A DNA stretch of 64,000 bases from Nocardia paucivorans NBRC 100373 (GTDB lineage: Bacteria > Actinomycetota > Actinomycetes > Mycobacteriales > Mycobacteriaceae), in the NCBI RefSeq assembly GCF_000308675.1, contig NZ_BAGE01000002.1, positions 1 through 64,000 of the forward strand. Reading direction: 5' to 3'. Under the pieces are notes generated by a model. The model worked only from the letters and a program-made list of their open reading frames with translations. It did not search any database and had not been told where the DNA came from. The position numbers and the translations under genes were made by a program. The stretch's first letter is position 1. Every line of letters begins with the position of its first letter. Shown here piece by piece: positions 60,340 through 64,000 of the stretch.

Positions 60340-61014
60340 TCAGCGAGCTCGGCGAGCCAAGCGCTCGGAGTCGGAGATCAACACGCTCTTACCCTCGAGC
60401 CGCAGCCAGCCGCGGTGGGCGAAATCGGCGAGCGCCTTGTTGACGGTTTCCCGAGACGCGCCGACGAGCTGGGCGATCTCCTCCTGGGTCAGGTCGTGGG
60501 TGACCCGCAGGGCGCCGGCCTCCTGGGTACCGAAACGCTGCGCGAGCTGCAGCAGGGCCTTGGCAACCCGGCCGGGGACATCGGTGAAGATGAGGTCGGC
60601 GAGATTGTTGTTGGTGCGTCGCAGACGACGGGCCAGTACGCGCAGCAACTGCTCGGCGATCTCCGGGCGCTGATCGATCCAGGACTTGAGTGCGTCCCGG
60701 TCCATGGTCACCGCACGTACCTCGGTGACGGTGGTGGCGGTGGAGGTGCGGGGGCCGGGGTCGAAGATGGACAGCTCGCCGAACATATCCGACGGTCCCA
60801 TGATGGTCAGCAGGTTTTCCCGACCATCCGGGGAGCGGCGACCCAGTTTCACCTTGCCGGCCGTGATGATGTACAGCCGATCACCCGGTTCACCCTCGTT
60901 GAAGATGACGTGACCACGCGGGAAATCCACGGGCTGCAACTGCTTGGCAAGCGCCGCCACCGCGCTGGGCTCAACGCCTTGGAAAATACCTGCTCGGGCG
61001 AGGGCCTCGTCCAC
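60340..61014 (-). CDS. crp: cAMP receptor protein-type transcriptional regulator
   Basis: 224 residues. Cyclic-nucleotide-binding domain ([23 protein letters not shown]; phosphate-cassette region [20 protein letters not shown]) and C-terminal HTH ([24 protein letters not shown]). Close to mycobacterial CRP (Rv3676) and corynebacterial GlxR. Binds TGTGA-N6-TCACA sites; two such sites occur in this window. Start GTG with AAGGAG upstream. The promoter carries a 24-bp palindrome next to its -10 box. Confidence 0.96.
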   Translation of the reverse strand: MDEALARAGIFQGVEPSAVAALAKQLQPVDFPRGHVIFNEGEPGDRLYIITAGKVKLGRRSPDGRENLLTIMGPSDMFGELSIFDPGPRTSTATTVTEVRAVTMDRDALKSWIDQRPEIAEQLLRVLARRLRRTNNNLADLIFTDVPGRVAKALLQLAQRFGTQEAGALRVTHDLTQEEIAQLVGASRETVNKALADFAHRGWLRLEGKSVLISDSERLARRAR

Positions 61015-61076
61015 GAATGTGCTCCTTAGGGAAATGGCTGTAAGTCCTGGACCGAAGCGGGTCGGCCGACAGTGCA

Positions 61077-61102
61077 GTCTACGCGGTTCCCTGACCGCGT
61101 AG
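61077..61102 (-). promoter_or_regulatory. crp promoter with overlapping palindrome
   Basis: CTACGCGGT and ACCGCGTAG (61079-61087, 61094-61102) are perfect 9-bp arms around 6 nt. On the minus strand TAGACT (61077-61082), a -10 box, begins within the distal arm. This places the palindrome over the spacer region, a classical repressor position, but it is not a CRP-type sequence. Confidence 0.6.
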
Positions 61103-61233
61103 TGACAGACACCACGTCAAGGCAGAAGGTCGGCCGTGTGATCGAGGCCTGCCCGGGTCCGGACCGAAGGGAGCGACGTCGCATCAGCGGCGGCGCGGAG
61201 GGGGTGAGTCGAGGCGCGAAGGGTCCCCGACCT

Positions 61234-61253
61234 GCGCCGCCTCCGGGCGGCGC
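61234..61253 (-). terminator. GC-rich hairpin after the small membrane protein gene
   Basis: GCGCCGCC (61234-61241) pairs with GGCGGCGC (61246-61253) around TCCG, 13 bp after the stop. No U tract. Confidence 0.45.
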
Positions 61254-61265
61254 GATTCGATACCG

Positions 61266-61520
61266 TCAACTGGCGCGCGCGATATCCAGATCCTGTTCAC
61301 CTTCCCGGGTGCGGGTCCGTCGTCTGCGCACCCGGGCCGCCGCGGGCGGCAGACCGAGTTTGGTCAGCTCGTCCACCTCGGCGTTACTTGCCTTGTCCAG
61401 GTACAGCTGGACTTCCTCGTCGGGTTCGAGGAGTTTGCGCAGCCGACTCTCGAACCGCTCCATGATGAGCGCGAACAGCATCAACACCACTGGGAAGAGC
61501 ACCACAGCGAGAGCTTGCAT
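61266..61520 (-). CDS. small membrane protein (Rv3675-like)
   Basis: 84 residues. One N-terminal membrane helix ([20 protein letters not shown]), then a charged cytoplasmic tail [29 protein letters not shown] and an Arg-rich end. It matches the position of Rv3675, between crp and nth. The ATG at 61520 is 7 nt after TTTACT, no Shine-Dalgarno sequence. Function unknown. Confidence 0.78.
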   Translation of the reverse strand: MQALAVVLFPVVLMLFALIMERFESRLRKLLEPDEEVQLYLDKASNAEVDELTKLGLPPAAARVRRRRTRTREGEQDLDIARAS

Positions 61521-61611
61521 GCCGAGCAGTAAACACTGTCGAGGTCTCAGATGGAATACGGGAGTAGAACTGGGAAGGCAACGTTGTAGGACCGTTCCGT
61601 ATGGTGGATGG

Positions 61612-62445
61612 GTGCGTGTCCACCCTTCTGAAACCGCCGGGAACGAGCTCGCCGACCCCGCCGCGGTGGCTTCGGCGCGCCCGGCGACGGGTGGCGCCCC
61701 GAAACGTGGAATCCGGTCCCGACGAGCGGAAACACGGTTGGGATTGGTGCGCCGTGCCCGGCGTATGAACCGGAAATTGGCGGTCGCATTTCCCAACGCG
61801 CACTGTGAGCTGAATTTCACTAATCCGCTCGAACTCGCAGTGGCGACGATTCTGTCGGCCCAGTGCACGGATGTTCGAGTGAATATGACCACTCCGGCGT
61901 TGTTCGCCGCCTATCCGGACGCTCGGGCCTACGCCCAGGCAAACCGGGCCGAACTGGAGGAATACATCCGTCCGACCGGATTTTTCCGGAACAAGGCGAA
62001 TGCGTTGATCGGTCTCGGACAAACCCTGGTCGAGAAGTACGATGGTGAATTACCTCACACCATGGAGGAACTCGTCGGTTTACCGGGCATCGGACGCAAA
62101 ACCGCCAATGTCATTCTCGGTAACGCATTCGGAGTACCGGGTATCACCGTCGATACCCATTTCGGTCGTCTGGTGCGGCGCTGGGGCTGGACGAGCGAGG
62201 AAGACCCGGTGAAGGTCGAGCACGCGGTCGGGGCACTCATCGAACGCAAAGAGTGGACGATGCTGTCCCATCGGGTGATTTTCCACGGCCGCCGGGTGTG
62301 TCATTCGCGTAAACCCGCCTGCGGGGCCTGTGTGCTGGCCAAGGATTGCCCTTCGTACGGAATCGGGCCGGTGGAGTTCGAAACCGCCGCCGCGTTGGTG
62401 AAGGGACCGGAAGCGGAGCATCTGCTCGAGCTGGTGAGCCGGTGA
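61612..62445 (+). CDS. nth: endonuclease III
   Basis: 277 residues. HhH-GPD fold with [32 protein letters not shown] (catalytic Lys in RKTA), [13 protein letters not shown] (catalytic Asp), and the iron-sulfur cluster loop [17 protein letters not shown] (C-x7-C-x2-C-x5-C). Bifunctional glycosylase/AP lyase for oxidised pyrimidines. The GTG at 61612 follows TATGGT by 6 nt. The N-terminus before [12 protein letters not shown] is an extension, so a later start is possible. Overlaps tlpA by 4 bp (GTGA). Confidence 0.95.
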   Translation: MRVHPSETAGNELADPAAVASARPATGGAPKRGIRSRRAETRLGLVRRARRMNRKLAVAFPNAHCELNFTNPLELAVATILSAQCTDVRVNMTTPALFAAYPDARAYAQANRAELEEYIRPTGFFRNKANALIGLGQTLVEKYDGELPHTMEELVGLPGIGRKTANVILGNAFGVPGITVDTHFGRLVRRWGWTSEEDPVKVEHAVGALIERKEWTMLSHRVIFHGRRVCHSRKPACGACVLAKDCPSYGIGPVEFETAAALVKGPEAEHLLELVSR

Positions 62446-63104
62446 GCCGGGTACCGGTGCTGTGGCGGTGGCTTCTGACGGGGGTGATCGTGGTGGTGGC
62501 CGCCGCCGTGGCGCTGTGGCCGCGAAACGAATCCGAGACCGGCGGACCCGCCACCGTGCGACAGAATGCGGAACGGATCGACGCCGGGCTACGGGCGGCG
62601 TCGGGGGTGGCGCAGTGCCCCCGAACCACGAATTCGGCAGGGGACGTCGGCCCGTGGTCCGGGCTGTCGTTGCGCTGTCTGGCCGATGGAATGCCGGTGA
62701 ACGCCGCCGCGGCGGTGGCGGGGCGGCCCACGGTGTTGAACCTGTGGGCGTACTGGTGTGAACCATGCCGCGCCGAACTTCCGTTGCTACAGGAGTACGC
62801 GAACCGCGCGGGGGCGGCGGTTGCCGTGCTGACCGTGCACAGCGATCCCGATGAGGCGAAGGCACTGAGGTTGTTGGCCGCGCTGAACGACGAGCTGCGC
62901 GGGCGGGGAGGTCCGGAATTGCGTTTACCCGGCTTACAGGATTCCGAGGCAACCGTGCGGACGGTGGCGGGCGCGCCCACCGCCCTGCCGATCACCGTGC
63001 TGGTGCGGCCGGACGGTTCCATCGCCGACTATGTCGCGCGCCCGTTCCGAGATGTCGAGGACATCGCCGATACTGTCGCGGCTGCTCTGGGAGTCCGAGC
63101 ATGA
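62442..63104 (+). CDS. TlpA-like thioredoxin-fold protein
   Basis: 220 residues. N-terminal membrane anchor ([16 protein letters not shown]), then a thioredoxin domain with the active site [14 protein letters not shown] (CxxC) on the outside, and a conserved [14 protein letters not shown] near the cis-proline (P in LPIT). Two further cysteines (QCPRT, LRCLAD) flank. Probably reduces or rearranges thiols of exported proteins; equivalent to Rv3673c. Overlapping start in nth stop. Confidence 0.88.
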   Translation: MSRVPVLWRWLLTGVIVVVAAAVALWPRNESETGGPATVRQNAERIDAGLRAASGVAQCPRTTNSAGDVGPWSGLSLRCLADGMPVNAAAAVAGRPTVLNLWAYWCEPCRAELPLLQEYANRAGAAVAVLTVHSDPDEAKALRLLAALNDELRGRGGPELRLPGLQDSEATVRTVAGAPTALPITVLVRPDGSIADYVARPFRDVEDIADTVAAALGVRA

Positions 63105-63811
63105 CCGAGGATCGGATGCCGCCCTGGCTGCGCCGGGCGGCGGAACCGGGGCATCTCGATTTCTCCGACAGCCTGGGGCGCACTCGTGCCCTGCGCCGTG
63201 CGATGGCGGTGGCCGGCGAACCGCGACAGGCGGCGGTGCTGGTGCTTTTCGGTGGTAGTGCGGAGGCGGATCCATCCGCACCGGGTGGACTTCCGGCGGA
63301 TGCCGAGGTATTGCTGACCCAACGCGCGTCCACCATGCGTCAGCATCGTGGACAGGTGGCCTTTCCCGGCGGTGCGGTCGATCCCGGCGATACCGGTCCG
63401 ATCGATACCGCGCTGCGTGAGGCCTACGAGGAAACGGGGTTGGATCGCGCCGGTGTGCAGCCGGTCGCGGTATTGCCGAAACTGTTCGTTCCGCCGTCAC
63501 GGTTCGATGTGACACCCGTGGTGGCGTACTGGCGAACGCCGAGTGAGGTGCGAGTAGTGGACCGGAGCGAGACCGAACGAGTGGTTCGGGTGCCGATGAC
63601 GGAGTTGTTGGACCCGGCGAATCGGTTCCTGGTGCGCAGCACCCTCGGCTACCAGAGCCCCGCCTTCCAGGTGGACGGCATGCTGGTCTGGGGTTTCACC
63701 GGTGGAGTGTTGGCCGGACTCGTCACATCGATGGGATGGGAACGGGAATGGGACCGTTCCGATGTGCGCGATCTGGACGCGGCACTGGCGGCCGTGGGGA
63801 TGTCGCTGTGA
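63101..63811 (+). CDS. NUDIX hydrolase (CoA pyrophosphatase-like)
   Basis: 236 residues. NUDIX box GAVDPGDTGPIDTALREAY followed by EETGLD, and upstream MRQHRGQVAFPGGAVDPGD, the UPF0035-type motif (LLTxRS....GQVAFPGG) of CoA/acyl-CoA pyrophosphatases. Equivalent to Rv3672c. Shares ATGA with the tlpA stop and GTGA with marP: a tight nth-tlpA-nudix-marP operon. Confidence 0.9.
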   Translation: MTEDRMPPWLRRAAEPGHLDFSDSLGRTRALRRAMAVAGEPRQAAVLVLFGGSAEADPSAPGGLPADAEVLLTQRASTMRQHRGQVAFPGGAVDPGDTGPIDTALREAYEETGLDRAGVQPVAVLPKLFVPPSRFDVTPVVAYWRTPSEVRVVDRSETERVVRVPMTELLDPANRFLVRSTLGYQSPAFQVDGMLVWGFTGGVLAGLVTSMGWEREWDRSDVRDLDAALAAVGMSL

Positions 63812-64000
63812 GCGCGTCGGGATGGCTCGATATCGCGGTCGTGATACTCGCCTTGCTGGCCGCCTCGTCCGGGTGGCGGCAGGGTGCGGTGGCGTCCGCC
63901 CTGGCCTTTCTCGGAGTGGTGTTGGGCGCGGTGGCCGGCATTCTGATCGCACCGCACATCCTGATCCATATCGAAGAGGGACGCAGCCGGGTGCTGGCGG
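63808..64000 (+). CDS. marP: membrane serine protease MarP (N-terminal part, cut by window)
   Basis: The visible 64 codons begin SASGWLDIAVVILALLAASS and GWRQGAVASALAFLGVVLGA, the multi-spanning CvpA-like membrane domain of MarP (Rv3671c). MarP is an acid-resistance periplasmic serine protease that activates a peptidoglycan hydrolase in M. tuberculosis. The protease domain lies beyond base 64000. GTG start overlaps the NUDIX stop codon. Confidence 0.85.
   Translation, partial: MSASGWLDIAVVILALLAASSGWRQGAVASALAFLGVVLGAVAGILIAPHILIHIEEGRSRVLA

Overview
This is a high-GC (about 65-70%) actinobacterial chromosome window, almost certainly from a mycolic-acid-containing relative of Mycobacterium and most likely Nocardia. 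From memory of the M. tuberculosis gene order, two blocks are collinear with that genome. One is aspT / SRP RNA / dnaX / CFA-type methyltransferase + FAD oxidoreductase / SRPBCC / ybaB-recR / gatD-murT / leuA / ask-asd, matching roughly Rv3708c-Rv3722c. The other is metallophosphoesterase / ponA2 / whiB4 / paired ArsA ATPases / Rid / MBL hydrolase / crp / small membrane protein / nth / tlpA / nudix / marP, matching roughly Rv3671c-Rv3683. Lineage-specific genes fill the gaps between them.

Layout. Positions 1-5616 hold a cut-off cytochrome b gene (qcrB) with no qcrA upstream, a divergent WS/DGAT-like gene, tRNA-Ser(GGA) with a strong terminator, SRP RNA, aspT and a methyltransferase. Positions 5793-14607 hold a HhH-GPD glycosylase, a short leaderless ORF ending in Cys-Cys-Ser-Ser-Cys-Cys ahead of a ROK regulator, a DUF2207 membrane protein, a zinc metallopeptidase, an MMPL transporter/TetR operon with its palindromic operator, and an unknown protein. 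Positions 14900-31618 hold dnaX with a perfect CRP-type site upstream, fadAB, a PknK-like kinase/ATPase, a probable tuberculostearic acid operon (tmsAB), and ybaB-recR. Positions 31697-38000 hold gatD/murT (lipid II amidation), an EspI-like ParA ATPase and leuA with a Leu-Leu-Leu leader peptide and hairpin. Positions 38052-44937 hold a TauE/SafE permease, a Tat-exported cholesterol-oxidase-type GMC enzyme, a voltage-sensor-like membrane protein without a pore, and ask-asd. Positions 44989-49165 hold a secreted beta-lactamase-fold protein, a hairpin array, and a divergent FAD monooxygenase/TetR pair. Positions 49328-51601 look like the remnant of an element integrated at tRNA-Pro(CGG): a displaced 3' tRNA fragment, a frameshifted methyltransferase and a divergent MerR regulator with a textbook 19-bp-spacer promoter. 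Positions 51708-64000 form the conserved ponA2-crp-marP block, with marP cut by the window end.

How the genes work together. Several units concern the envelope (gatD/murT, ponA2, tmsAB, MMPL, marP), DNA replication and repair (dnaX, recR/ybaB, nth, HhH glycosylase), fatty acid oxidation (fadAB) and aspartate- and leucine-family amino acids (ask-asd, leuA, aspT). Redox and global regulators (whiB4, crp) sit in the last block, and CRP-like palindromes occur upstream of dnaX and whiB4. Many starts here have a TANNNT box 6-8 nt upstream and no Shine-Dalgarno sequence, which suggests widespread leaderless transcription. All functions were read from sequence without database searches; promoters, operators and attenuators are inferences.
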